Below the pieces are notes generated by a model, which had not been told where the DNA came from, ran no database searches, and was given only the letters and a program-made list of their open reading frames with translations. Positions 56,256 through 64,000 of a stretch of DNA of 64,000 nt are shown here, in pieces. The DNA is taken from NCBI GenBank assembly GCA_938091745.1, contig CALLJK010000018.1:1-64000 (forward strand), given 5' to 3'. Numbering within the stretch: position 1 is the first letter of the stretch; every line of letters starts with the position of its first letter. The stretch is from Candidatus Bipolaricaulota bacterium (GTDB lineage Bacteria > Bipolaricaulota > Bipolaricaulia > RBG-16-55-9 > DRXL01). The translations under genes were made by a program, and so were the position numbers.

Positions 56256-57308
56256 CTACGTGGGACAAGCTCCTGGACACTCAATCTCCCATATCTTTCC
56301 GCGCTCGATCACCGTGAACCGAGAGCCTGTGATCTGCTCTGAGACTGCGATATTCGTCTTGATGTGATCCGTCAGCTCAGCGCAGAAGAATCTCCCACCG
56401 AAGAGTGCCAAGAACGGGATGATCTGATCGGCCATGTGACGGTCCAGCGTCGCGCCGCGGCGCAGCTCTGTGAGCAGAGCCGACGCGGCTTGCTCCCCAA
56501 CTCTTTCGGCAGGCACGCCACGTTCCCCTAGCGCGTCTCCTCCTAAGATAGTCTTTGTGCAATCTGCCCAGAGTACAACTGCCGAACCCAGGGAGAGCGT
56601 CTCTGCATAGCGCGTCTCGATCTCTATAGCTATGTTGGGCAGCTCTTGGGCAAGGAGCTTCTGAGCAGCTTCAGCCTGACGCTCAGCGACCTTACTCTTT
56701 TGCAGATGATGCGACGCTATCGAAAGCCCCTGAATCTTTTGAAGCTGTCCTTGCTCTGGAAAGTCAAACGGCTTTGTAATCTGAGCAGGGCCAAAGTGTG
56801 CGCGCACTCGTGCTCCACCCTTGGGATAGAAGCCCTCGCGCTCGACTTCGAGATGTGCCGGAAATCCCCACTGACTCAGCAAAGCGAAAGTGACGTGCTC
56901 TAAGGCAGCTATCGGCGGGGCCCACTGGCCATAGGTGCCTCCGCCCTCGATCTCAATGTGTACGCGATGAGCACAGCGCGCCAGTGCAATCTGAATAGGC
57001 TGAAGCGCCAACGCTACTGAGCCAGCTGTCTCAATCTGAATTTTGAGAGAATCTGTTTGTATCGGTCCGGGATGAAACGCGATCTCACGTGAGCCGAGCT
57101 GCGCGCCCTCCAGACGAGCTTGGCAGAGCTGGGCTGCGGCACGTAGGCCCGCTAGGTGCTGGGCTTGCACCCCTGGATTGGGCCGCCCCTGCCGAATATT
57201 TATTACTCTCACGGGTTTTTGCAATGCAATGGCCAAACCTAACCCAATACGTAAGACTGAGCCTCCCCCTACAGCACCATCAAGAACGAGCACTCCTTCG
57301 CTTGCCAT
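56256..57308 (-). CDS. rtcA: RNA 3'-terminal phosphate cyclase
   Basis: 350 aa. LDGAVGGGSVLRIGLGLAIALQKPVRVINIRQGRPNPGVQAQHLAGL is the RtcA opening. GGGTYGQWAPPI and FYPKGGARV follow, and HMADQIIPFLALFGG near the C terminus carries the adenylated catalytic histidine. It converts RNA 3'-phosphate to a 2',3'-cyclic phosphate, the end that ThpR and RtcB act on. Upstream of pyrB on the same strand. Confidence 0.94.
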   Translation of the reverse strand: MASEGVLVLDGAVGGGSVLRIGLGLAIALQKPVRVINIRQGRPNPGVQAQHLAGLRAAAQLCQARLEGAQLGSREIAFHPGPIQTDSLKIQIETAGSVALALQPIQIALARCAHRVHIEIEGGGTYGQWAPPIAALEHVTFALLSQWGFPAHLEVEREGFYPKGGARVRAHFGPAQITKPFDFPEQGQLQKIQGLSIASHHLQKSKVAERQAEAAQKLLAQELPNIAIEIETRYAETLSLGSAVVLWADCTKTILGGDALGERGVPAERVGEQAASALLTELRRGATLDRHMADQIIPFLALFGGRFFCAELTDHIKTNIAVSEQITGSRFTVIERGKIWEIECPGACPT

Positions 57309-57330
57309 ACCGCCCTCTCTGTGCTATTGT
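57302..57330 (+). promoter_or_regulatory. Possible promoter of the FAU-1-like gene
   Basis: TTGCCA (57302-57307), 17 bp, TATTGT (57325-57330), overlapping the start of the divergent rtcA. Confidence 0.4.
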
Positions 57331-57367
57331 GTATCCTACTCTGAAGGACAACGTTTGTCGAGTGATT

Positions 57368-58675
57368 ATGTACAGCATTCGATTACGAGGTATCTACGCG
57401 ACGTCGTTGGCAGCGTTAGCTCTCGAGCACGGCTGGCGTGTGGTACAGCCTCCTGAAGAGCTGCAGTCTCGTGTGAGATCAGAAGATCGCTTTGCCCCAT
57501 TCGATCTTGAGGTCAGGGATCGTGATGACCATCAGGGCGTGGTGGTCCTTGGGGATACAGCTTCTGTCGCGGCTTTCAGAGAGCTGCTCTTCGCTGAGCT
57601 CCCTGATGTCATCTGTGTGCCAGCCTTAGCGGAGTTAGGCGCAATTTATCTAGGGATCGTGCACAAGCGACGCGCCTTAGGCTATGAGATAGACTTGGGG
57701 AACTTCATGGGTTTTCTGCCCAAGACAGAGCTAACACACCCGCTCAAGAAGGGTGAGGCCATTCGCGTGCAAATCAAAGAGATCGCTCATGCTCAGCCGA
57801 TCGTCACGACCCAGCTCAGCCTCGCTGGACGATTTGTCGTGCTCTCCCAAGAGCAAGGGGTGGGCGTCAGTAAAGAGATCACTGATTTGCAGGAGCGAGA
57901 GCGGCTTCTCGCTCTGGGACGTAAGTTCTGCGCGAACGGCTGGGGGGTGATCTGGCGCACCAGCGCGTATCAAAAAGATCTTCGCGATCTCAAAAGTGAA
58001 ATTGAGATCTTACAGCGCGAGTTGCCCACGCTCGAGGGTCACCCTGAGGAGGGTATCCCTGGGAAGCTACGCCCGGGCCAGATGACCCTGATCTGTGAGT
58101 TTCCTGGCAGCAGCAAACACGTTCTCGATCAATGGCGTGCGCATTTCGTTCCCACTGAGCCAGGGTATCATCAGAGCCAAGTTGAACAAGGAAATCAAAA
58201 CCAGCCGAGCGTAGGCCAATCGGTCTTCATCGAGCACGTCAAGGTGCCTAGCGAGCTGAGCGTACTGATGCGTGGGCGCGTGATCGCCATAACTCCTACG
58301 AGCATCACTGTGCGTCGCGAGATCAAGGGCATGGGACTCTATGACGGGCTCAATATCCCGAAAGAATTGGGTGACTATGCCGTAACGGAATTTCATCGCG
58401 GTGCTTGGCACTACGAGACGCGCTACTACTCGCGTGATGGCCTACTCAAGGGCATCTATGTGAATATTAACACGCCCATAGAGATTTATGCAGATCGCGT
58501 GCGCTATGTCGACTTAGAGATAGATATCGTGAGGAGCCCTTCTGAGCGAGCGCAGATCATTGATGAGCCTAAGCTTGAGCAGCTTGCTCAGTATGTGAGC
58601 CCTAACTTAGTGCAACGGGCGCGCGCCGTCGCTCATGCGCTCATGGCGCAGTATGATTGCGCTCTCTATAATTGA
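57368..58675 (+). CDS. FAU-1-like RNA-binding/RNase protein (S1 plus DUF402)
   Basis: 435 aa from the ATG at 57368; a GTG two codons upstream is an alternative. The reading frame stays open much further upstream but would overlap rtcA. An S1-like RNA-binding part (about 95-160: LGAIYLGIVHKRRALGYEIDLG and FMGFLPKTEL) resembles RNase E/G N termini. The C-terminal DUF402 domain (about 330-420) has MGLYDGLNIPKELGDYAVTEFHRGAWHYETRYYS, KGIYVNINTPIEIY and VRYVDLEIDIV. This architecture is that of archaeal FAU-1, which processes rRNA precursors. Diverges from rtcA. Confidence 0.85.
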   Translation: MYSIRLRGIYATSLAALALEHGWRVVQPPEELQSRVRSEDRFAPFDLEVRDRDDHQGVVVLGDTASVAAFRELLFAELPDVICVPALAELGAIYLGIVHKRRALGYEIDLGNFMGFLPKTELTHPLKKGEAIRVQIKEIAHAQPIVTTQLSLAGRFVVLSQEQGVGVSKEITDLQERERLLALGRKFCANGWGVIWRTSAYQKDLRDLKSEIEILQRELPTLEGHPEEGIPGKLRPGQMTLICEFPGSSKHVLDQWRAHFVPTEPGYHQSQVEQGNQNQPSVGQSVFIEHVKVPSELSVLMRGRVIAITPTSITVRREIKGMGLYDGLNIPKELGDYAVTEFHRGAWHYETRYYSRDGLLKGIYVNINTPIEIYADRVRYVDLEIDIVRSPSERAQIIDEPKLEQLAQYVSPNLVQRARAVAHALMAQYDCALYN

Positions 58676-58704
58676 GAGAACCAAGGCTACAGGAGGAGAT
58701 AGGT

Positions 58705-59385
58705 GTGCGTGCAAAGCGTCAACAGAAGTCGACAAAGAAATTGCCGTGGTATCGCCAGCCGATGCTGTTGGGGATCACCATTGGTGGCGTGGTTATCGTG
58801 GGGCTCTTAGTTTTAATAATCGTCTTTTCGCGTCCTGGGGAGAGCTTTCAGGTGACGCGCCCCATTGGGCAGGATTTCCTGCCGGAGATGGGTGACCTCA
58901 ATGCTCCCGTAATAGTTTATGAATACGCGGACTATCAGTGCCCAGCATGTGCTTACTTCGCTAAGCAATACAAGCCCAAAATCGAGAGCGACTATATTAA
59001 GACGGGTAAAGTGCGTTTGGTCTTCAAGAACTTTGCGTTTTTGGGCCAAGAATCTGTCTGGGCTGCCGAAGCGGCGTATTGCGCTGCTGAGCAGGGTGGC
59101 TTCTGGGCCTATCACGATAAGTTATTTGCTAGTCAGCGTGGGGAAAATCTCGGAGCCTTCAGCAAGCCCAACTTGGTGCGCTTCGCTCGCGAACTAGGAC
59201 TTAAGACTGAAGACTTTCAGAGATGTCTCGACTCCGGACGCTATAGACAGAAGATCCGAGACGAGCTGCGCGAGGGCGAAGCCCAAGGCGTCACCTCTAC
59301 GCCCAGCTTCATCGTCAACGGTCAGCTCGTGCGTGGCGCAGACTATCTGCGCTTGCGCGAATTGATCGAGAGCTATCTCCCCTAG
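58705..59385 (+). CDS. Membrane-anchored DsbA-family thiol-disulfide oxidoreductase
   Basis: 226 aa from the GTG at 58705, 8 nt after AGGAGG. A basic tail (RAKRQQKSTKKLPWYRQ) precedes one transmembrane helix (LLGITIGGVVIVGLLVLIIVF). Outside lies a thioredoxin-fold domain with CPAC in YADYQCPACAYF, GVTSTPSFIVNGQLVRGA (cis-Pro loop) and a helical insert. Resembles BdbD/DsbA-type oxidases that form disulfides in exported proteins. No DsbB/VKOR partner is visible here. Confidence 0.92.
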   Translation: MRAKRQQKSTKKLPWYRQPMLLGITIGGVVIVGLLVLIIVFSRPGESFQVTRPIGQDFLPEMGDLNAPVIVYEYADYQCPACAYFAKQYKPKIESDYIKTGKVRLVFKNFAFLGQESVWAAEAAYCAAEQGGFWAYHDKLFASQRGENLGAFSKPNLVRFARELGLKTEDFQRCLDSGRYRQKIRDELREGEAQGVTSTPSFIVNGQLVRGADYLRLRELIESYLP

Positions 59386-59433
59386 GGTTTCTCCTTGACA
59401 AAGGTCACGCTCTCTTAGCGAAGAGGAAGGCTT

Positions 59434-61134
59434 ATGTGGCGCGGGTGTGTCTGTGGGCTTCTTGCGGCGGTCTTGGCGGGTGCTTCCGGGCTCGCCCAGC
59501 TCAAGATTGAGCAGATCGAGCTGGGGTTCAATGGGCGTTTCTTCCCAGGAGCGTTTACACCTGTTGCTGTTACAATCAGCTCTGCCGCGATAGCTCAGAA
59601 CTTCACGCTGGAAGTCTCCCAAGAGATCCGGGAATTCACAGAGCGCCGCGCTGTAGAACGATTACGAGTGCCGGTCAGCCTTGCTCCGGGCGCGCGGAAA
59701 GTTCTCTCATTTGATTTTCCCATCTATAGTGTGAGCACGCCGCTCCAGATTAAGCTCATGAACGGCACTCAAGAGCTTGCTCGCTCCACCGTCGAAGTGC
59801 GTGAGCTGTGGAGCGAGAACCCATTGAGCTTAGGGGTTATGGTCGCTCCGATGCCCTCTCTTGAGCTGATAGACCTAGAAAAGCTTCCCAAGCGCTGGAC
59901 GAGCTACGATGGCGTTGGGCGGATCTTCTGGGGGCGAGCCGATCCGGCGCGATTGACCACAGAACAGCGCCGAGCGTTGCAGGGCTGGCTCGTGCGTGGG
60001 GGCGAACTGGTCATTCTCTCGGGCGCTAATTGGTACGAGCAATTCTCTACCCAAGAGTGGTGGGCCCAGCTCTTGCCCATCACAGACGGACGCGTCGTGC
60101 GCTCTGAGTTCAACGGTGCTGAAGTCTTTTGGCTCGAAGGCGACCTGCGCCGAGGAGCGCGGGTGAAGCTCACGTATCACGAGCGTCCGCTTGTGTGGGA
60201 GCGCCCTATAGGGAACGGTACAGTTGTGCTTGTCGCTATTGCAGCTTTACCAGAAGATCTGGAACTCCCTGAGTTATCCTCTCGCCGTCAGACTGCAGAA
60301 GACGATCTCGTGATCGTCAGGGCACTTGGGGCATTGACAGTGCCCTTCCCCTCACGGGAGCTCATTGGGGTGCTCCTGATTCTCTTTGTGCTTGGTGTAG
60401 GGCTTGGTGGAATACTTATAGAGCGGTGGAAAAGGCTACCCCTGGGCGTTGGCGTGAGTGCACTGATATTGTCAGGCGTGCTTTTCAGTTACCAACGCAG
60501 CCCAGAGTTCTCTAGCGAGAAATACTCGCTCGATATAGGGGTTATACAGATCTGGTCTGGGGGGACAGTCGCGTGGGAACGCAGTTGGTACGGGGTCTTC
60601 TTCCGTCACTCTCGTGATGAACAGCTTAGAGTGTCTGCCGAAATGGTGAGCACGCTGAAGCCGTCGCGCCAGGCTATACGCTCTGAGGGAGAGATTGTCA
60701 GGGAGCTTGCCCTGAGCGGGGACTGGGGGCTCCGTTTTTATGGCGAGCGCGACTCTGTCAGCTTTTTCAAAGCAGAGCGCCTCATGGAGCCCTTTGTCCG
60801 CTTCTCGCTCACTGATTCTCACGTGCGGGTATCTAATCATGCCCCTGTGGCATTGCAGGACGTGATCGCGTATAGTGGGGATGCGCTCTATCTGCTGGGG
60901 TCGATCCCAGCCCAGACGGAGATCGTGCGCCCACTGACGGAGCGCATCAGTAAGACTGAATGGGTCAATACTTTAGCATCGGAGCGTCGGAGGATATGGC
61001 AGCACTGGGGGAATATATCGAGCACCAAGACGGGGCTCATCGGGTGGATCGAAGACGTCACTATTTCACCTATTCACCCTGCTCTTGGGGAGAGACGAAC
61101 AACCCTACGGCTTGTGCTCGTTGAGGGAGAGTAA
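59434..61134 (+). CDS. Membrane protein of a MoxR-type cluster (BatA/GATase-like fold suspected)
   Basis: 566 aa. Signal peptide, then a beta-rich domain (about 25-130) and a region with RRALQGWLVRGGELVILSGANWYEQF (about 180-206), the pattern of the Rossmann/GATase-like module found in MoxR-linked aerotolerance proteins. A helical hairpin in the membrane (about 305-352, LIGVLLILFVLGVGLGGILIE, LGVGVSALILSGVLFSY) is followed by another external domain. Function not known. Shine-Dalgarno GAGGAAGG. The next gene starts 2 nt after its stop. Confidence 0.65.
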   Translation: MWRGCVCGLLAAVLAGASGLAQLKIEQIELGFNGRFFPGAFTPVAVTISSAAIAQNFTLEVSQEIREFTERRAVERLRVPVSLAPGARKVLSFDFPIYSVSTPLQIKLMNGTQELARSTVEVRELWSENPLSLGVMVAPMPSLELIDLEKLPKRWTSYDGVGRIFWGRADPARLTTEQRRALQGWLVRGGELVILSGANWYEQFSTQEWWAQLLPITDGRVVRSEFNGAEVFWLEGDLRRGARVKLTYHERPLVWERPIGNGTVVLVAIAALPEDLELPELSSRRQTAEDDLVIVRALGALTVPFPSRELIGVLLILFVLGVGLGGILIERWKRLPLGVGVSALILSGVLFSYQRSPEFSSEKYSLDIGVIQIWSGGTVAWERSWYGVFFRHSRDEQLRVSAEMVSTLKPSRQAIRSEGEIVRELALSGDWGLRFYGERDSVSFFKAERLMEPFVRFSLTDSHVRVSNHAPVALQDVIAYSGDALYLLGSIPAQTEIVRPLTERISKTEWVNTLASERRRIWQHWGNISSTKTGLIGWIEDVTISPIHPALGERRTTLRLVLVEGE

Positions 61135-61136
61135 GC

Positions 61137-61793
61137 ATGCGCTATCTTCTGAGCTTGAACAGATCATGGTCGACGTACGTGAGCTATCTGATCTTGACCG
61201 GGGTCCCGTTATTGCTGGCGTTGCCGTCGCCGGCTCGGGTAGATGCGCTCATCGAGCCTCGCTTGAATTTAGCCCCTGTCTTTATGATAATCGCTACGGT
61301 GCTCTTCGCTGTGTACTCGTTCAACTTCGGACTGACCCATGCAAGGCTCGATATTCCTCCCAAGGAGATCCGTATCAGTCTGTTCGCGCATATTCTCTTT
61401 TTGGTGGTGCTGAGTCTTCCCTATTGGACGGTCTTTGCTGGGATCACCGGGCATGGACTAGACCGTCTCTGTGGGGCTTTAGGATATTTAGGGCTCTATG
61501 GGGCATGTTGGGCAGTGCTTGGCATGCCCATTGGGCGGCGCTGGACCACAGAGATCGCGCAGTTTCATATGAAATACGCTCTGCTCATCGTCGGCATCGG
61601 TGTGACGTTCTTCGTGCTCAGGCCGCTAAATCCGTTCTTGATGCTCTCGCTGTGGTTTGGCGAGGGCGCGCTGCGCGAGCAAGTGGGATTCTTACTCATG
61701 GGCTATCTGGTGTTAGCGACGGCATCAGGTATTCTGTCATGGTGGGGAATTCGAGGGAGGAACCGTGTCCACGTTCAAGACAATACGCGCTAG
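61137..61793 (+). CDS. Polytopic membrane protein of unknown function
   Basis: 218 aa with six hydrophobic segments (for example SYLILTGVPLLLALP, VFMIIATVLFAVYSFNFGL, ISLFAHILFLVVLSLPYW and ALLIVGIGVTFFVL). No family recognised. It overlaps the next gene by 29 nt and belongs to the MoxR-cluster operon; probably a membrane partner of the two neighbouring proteins. Confidence 0.65.
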   Translation: MRYLLSLNRSWSTYVSYLILTGVPLLLALPSPARVDALIEPRLNLAPVFMIIATVLFAVYSFNFGLTHARLDIPPKEIRISLFAHILFLVVLSLPYWTVFAGITGHGLDRLCGALGYLGLYGACWAVLGMPIGRRWTTEIAQFHMKYALLIVGIGVTFFVLRPLNPFLMLSLWFGEGALREQVGFLLMGYLVLATASGILSWWGIRGRNRVHVQDNTR

Positions 61794-63333
61794 CTTGGAG
61801 CGTCGTCAGCGAGTGATGCAAGGGAGTGCCCTGGCGAGCTGGGCCTTGCTGGGCAGCTTGGGAGTGACCGCGCTCATGCTGCTTGGAAGTGCTTTTGGGC
61901 TCTGGGGTACTGTTCCGTTATTCGCTTGGGCGATTGGGAATCTCGTGATTGGCGCTCTCGCGTTTGTTGCGGGATGGCTGCGACCAATTAATACTATAGA
62001 ATTACTCTTTCGCGCAGATCGCCACCTGCGCAGCAACGAGAGGTTCGTGACGCTCTATGAGCTCAGCCTGGGCTATGGCCCTCAAGAGTTTCTCCCGTTG
62101 CTGGAGCGCCAGATTAATCCGCTTTCAGTGAAAGCTGCTCAAGCTCTGCCCCTCCCATCGCGGGACAAGTGGCGCTGGGCGGCCGTCACGATCCTCGCTC
62201 TCGTCTGCGTGAGCATGACGGGCTTCGTTCAGTTGGGATCGTTCTTCGTGCGCACCGAGACAGATCGCTCAGAGACGGCTTCTCAGGCGAGCTTAGAGTC
62301 GCAGCGAGCATCGCAGCTGCTCGAGTGGTTACAGACGCCTCCAGCAGAGCTTGCTCAAAAGCTTATAGCAGTGCGAGAGCGCCTGGAGCAAGCCCGTGCC
62401 GCCCTCGCGCTCAACCCCAACGACCCGCGCGCTCGCGCTGCGCTCCAGCAGCTTCGTGCCGAGCTCGCTCAAGAGCAGCAGCGCCTTACGCCTCCAAGAC
62501 CTCCTGCTGAAGAAGAGCAACCAACGAGATCACGCTCTGAATCATCTCTGGTCGAGGGCTCTCCAGGCGAGCCGCGTCCTCCCCATCAGGGCTCTTCCGA
62601 GGCGCTCGAGCTCAATCAGCTCTTGCAGAGCTTGCGCCGCGTCTCTGAACAAGCACACAGCCTCTCCCCAGAAGAGCTGCAGAAGCTCTTAGAGCAGCTC
62701 CGTGAAACCAATCCTGATGCTGCAGCACTCGCTGAGCAAGTCTTACAAATGACGCAAACCCCTGAAGAGTTTCGCGAACGCCTCGAAGAGATCTTGCGAG
62801 AGCTCGAAGCACGTCAAGCCCTCCGCGAACAATTCGAGAATCTGCAGCGCGAGCTCGAATCAACGCTCGCACAGGCTGGGCCGCAAGTGGCGCATGAAGA
62901 GTCTTCTGCGGGCTTTCCCAGTGCTCTGTCTTCCGACGAAGGAGGCTCTCCTCAGGCTCAGCAGCAGGGCTCAGCCTCAGAAGCTCACGGCATTCAGTCT
63001 CAAGAACGACACGAAGAAGGGCAGACGTCAGCTGGTGCAGGGCGCGGTACCGCTCCGCTCGACCCGGAAGCCGCTCAAGATCTCCCTGATCTGTCCCAGT
63101 TGCGTGAGCGCTCGCGCGCTCTCTCCGTCCCAGGCACTCAAAACGAAGACCTGGAGATACTCTTTGAGATTGTCACAATGGAGTTGCCCCAAGATCCCAA
63201 GGGTTCCTCAAGCGCTGTCCCTGTGCAGATCGACTACGGCAAAGTCGAAGCCCTGCTGGATATGCTCGAAATCCCTGAAGAACTCCGCGACGCTGTGCGC
63301 CAGTATTTTCTGAGTCTGAGCCGTCACCGCTAA
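61765..63333 (+). CDS. Membrane-anchored coiled-coil protein of the MoxR cluster
   Basis: 522 aa from a GTG start. Two transmembrane helices near the N terminus (about 22-48 and 52-72) and one at about 133-152. The remainder is a long Glu/Gln/Arg-rich, coiled-coil-like region (SQASLESQRASQLLEWLQ..., LNQLLQSLRRVSEQAHSLS, LQRELESTLAQAGPQ) with proline-rich breaks. It ends in a conserved-looking tail, VQIDYGKVEALLDMLEIPEEL. The build recalls DUF4175-type proteins often next to MoxR ATPases, but this is a guess. MoxR starts 9 nt later. Confidence 0.65.
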   Translation: MSTFKTIRASLERRQRVMQGSALASWALLGSLGVTALMLLGSAFGLWGTVPLFAWAIGNLVIGALAFVAGWLRPINTIELLFRADRHLRSNERFVTLYELSLGYGPQEFLPLLERQINPLSVKAAQALPLPSRDKWRWAAVTILALVCVSMTGFVQLGSFFVRTETDRSETASQASLESQRASQLLEWLQTPPAELAQKLIAVRERLEQARAALALNPNDPRARAALQQLRAELAQEQQRLTPPRPPAEEEQPTRSRSESSLVEGSPGEPRPPHQGSSEALELNQLLQSLRRVSEQAHSLSPEELQKLLEQLRETNPDAAALAEQVLQMTQTPEEFRERLEEILRELEARQALREQFENLQRELESTLAQAGPQVAHEESSAGFPSALSSDEGGSPQAQQQGSASEAHGIQSQERHEEGQTSAGAGRGTAPLDPEAAQDLPDLSQLRERSRALSVPGTQNEDLEILFEIVTMELPQDPKGSSSAVPVQIDYGKVEALLDMLEIPEELRDAVRQYFLSLSRHR

Positions 63334-63342
63334 AGGAGAGCT

Positions 63343-64000
63343 ATGATCACCGAGAAGAGAATTCGTGAGCTGCAAGAGAAGTTTCACGACCTGATAGCAG
63401 AGATCCGTTCTGTTATCATTGGGCACGAAGAAGTTATCAAACAAGTATTGATTGGGTTGTTATGCGGTCAGCATTTATTGCTAGAAGGGGTGCCAGGGCT
63501 GGGCAAGACGCTGCTGGTACGCACGCTGGGAAGAGCTTTAGGCTTGAAATTTTCACGCATTCAATTTACCCCGGATTTAATGCCTGCGGACATCATCGGC
63601 ACGCGCATTCTCGTCGAAGACGAGTCAGGTCGGCGCCATTTTGAGTTTGCTCGTGGGCCAGTGTTCGCCCATTTGGTCTTGGCTGACGAGATCAACCGTG
63701 CGACGCCCAAGACGCAGTCGGCGCTCTTGGAAGCGATGCAAGAGCGGAGCATCACGGTGAGCGGGGAGACGTATAAGCTAGAAGAGCCGTTTATGGTCTT
63801 AGCGACGCAAAACCCCATCGAGATGGAAGGGACATACCCCTTGCCCGAAGCCCAAATCGATAGATTCTTCTTTAAGATTCTCTTGCGCCCTCCGTCGCTT
63901 GGTGAGCTTGAGGAGATCGTAAGACGTCACGGGGGTGGCCAAGAATCTCAGTCTGTAAGACAAGTCTTAACGCGCGATGAGCTCGTGGAGGTACAGCAGC
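63343..64000 (+). CDS. MoxR-family AAA+ ATPase, 3' end outside window
   Basis: At least 219 aa, open to the window edge. Walker A GVPGLGKTLLVRTLG (about 53-67), IQFTPDLMPADIIGTRI, Walker B LVLADEINRATPKTQSALLEAMQE, sensor LATQNPIEMEGTYPLPEAQIDRF. MoxR ATPases act as chaperone-like activators of VWA-domain proteins in cell-envelope and stress functions. It is downstream in an operon of three membrane proteins. AAAGGAGAG precedes the ATG. Confidence 0.95.
   Translation, partial: MITEKRIRELQEKFHDLIAEIRSVIIGHEEVIKQVLIGLLCGQHLLLEGVPGLGKTLLVRTLGRALGLKFSRIQFTPDLMPADIIGTRILVEDESGRRHFEFARGPVFAHLVLADEINRATPKTQSALLEAMQERSITVSGETYKLEEPFMVLATQNPIEMEGTYPLPEAQIDRFFFKILLRPPSLGELEEIVRRHGGGQESQSVRQVLTRDELVEVQQ

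Noticed and set aside
57089-57367. Long N-terminal extension of the FAU-1-like gene
   Set aside because: It would overlap the 5' part of rtcA on the other strand; archaeal FAU-1 proteins start near the chosen ATG.
61085-61816. 243-aa ORF in another frame over the membrane protein at 61137
   Set aside because: Only the 61137 frame shows hydrophobic helices, correct spacing and a start 2 nt after the previous gene.

Overview
The window is bacterial chromosome: it carries bacterial-type uvrA, uvrB, dnaE, prfA, rpsF-ssb-rpsR, enolase, tpiA, yidD and mnmA. Mixed in are genes usually thought of as archaeal in style: a short archaeal/eukaryotic-type ProS with a C-terminal zinc ribbon, aspartate carbamoyltransferase with a PyrI regulatory subunit, RtcA, archease, ThpR, an FAU-1-like S1/DUF402 protein and a DRG/TGS-type GTPase. 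Together with moderately GC-rich sequence, four toxin-antitoxin modules and many short untranslated leaders, this suggests an uncultured, possibly thermophilic deep-branching bacterium (a Bipolaricaulota/Acetothermia-like lineage is my guess). No 16S rRNA gene is present to settle it.

Layout. 1-4.5 kb: a surface lipoprotein gene broken at an 11-base homopolymer, a rhomboid protease, an MscS channel and a triple-repeat lipoprotein. 4.5-15.4 kb, almost all minus strand: a complete branched-chain amino acid/amide ABC importer (LivFGMHJ), an enolase-superfamily enzyme, an SCP2-like protein, a VapBC module, an iron-type alcohol dehydrogenase and an aldehyde dehydrogenase, then tRNA-Ala and tRNA-Ile with a four-helix-bundle (S23-type) gene between them, bounded by inverted repeats. 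15.5-30 kb: BNR-repeat protein, PrfA, the nadBCA operon, MnmA, a beta-helix protein, an orphan EcfT, YidD, UvrB, an MNT/HepT module, ProS and a peroxiredoxin. 30-37.7 kb: a DUF433/DUF5615 module, an ABC-2 exporter with a NEW3-domain protein, a RelE module and UvrA.

37.8-41.4 kb is the most notable region. Three attC-like sites bound two gene cassettes, one with a type II restriction-modification pair and one with a class II glutamine amidotransferase-like gene. Stop codons lie inside the attC R'' boxes, as in integron cassettes, but no integrase is in the window, so this looks like a CALIN (attC cluster lacking an integrase). 41.4-52.8 kb returns to housekeeping genes (slipin, TpiA, S6-SSB-S18, GTPase, enolase, FtsB-like, DnaE, YvcK, aminotransferase). 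52.7-58.7 kb groups RNA-repair/processing genes around pyrBI. 58.7-64 kb is a MoxR-centred membrane operon cut by the window edge.

Three themes cut across the window. (1) Eleven GC-rich palindromic elements of two families occur between genes and also in frame inside nadB, nadC, mnmA, uvrA and tpiA; others supply or extend the 3' ends of prfA, the SCP2-like gene and an ABC ATPase. (2) About a dozen first-in-operon genes have a good -10 box 5-11 nt before the start codon, implying leaderless mRNAs, while downstream genes use overlaps or Shine-Dalgarno sites. (3) The S23-type gene between two tRNAs has inverted-repeat ends that would fold out of the tRNA transcript, like a 23S rRNA intervening sequence in a different host RNA.
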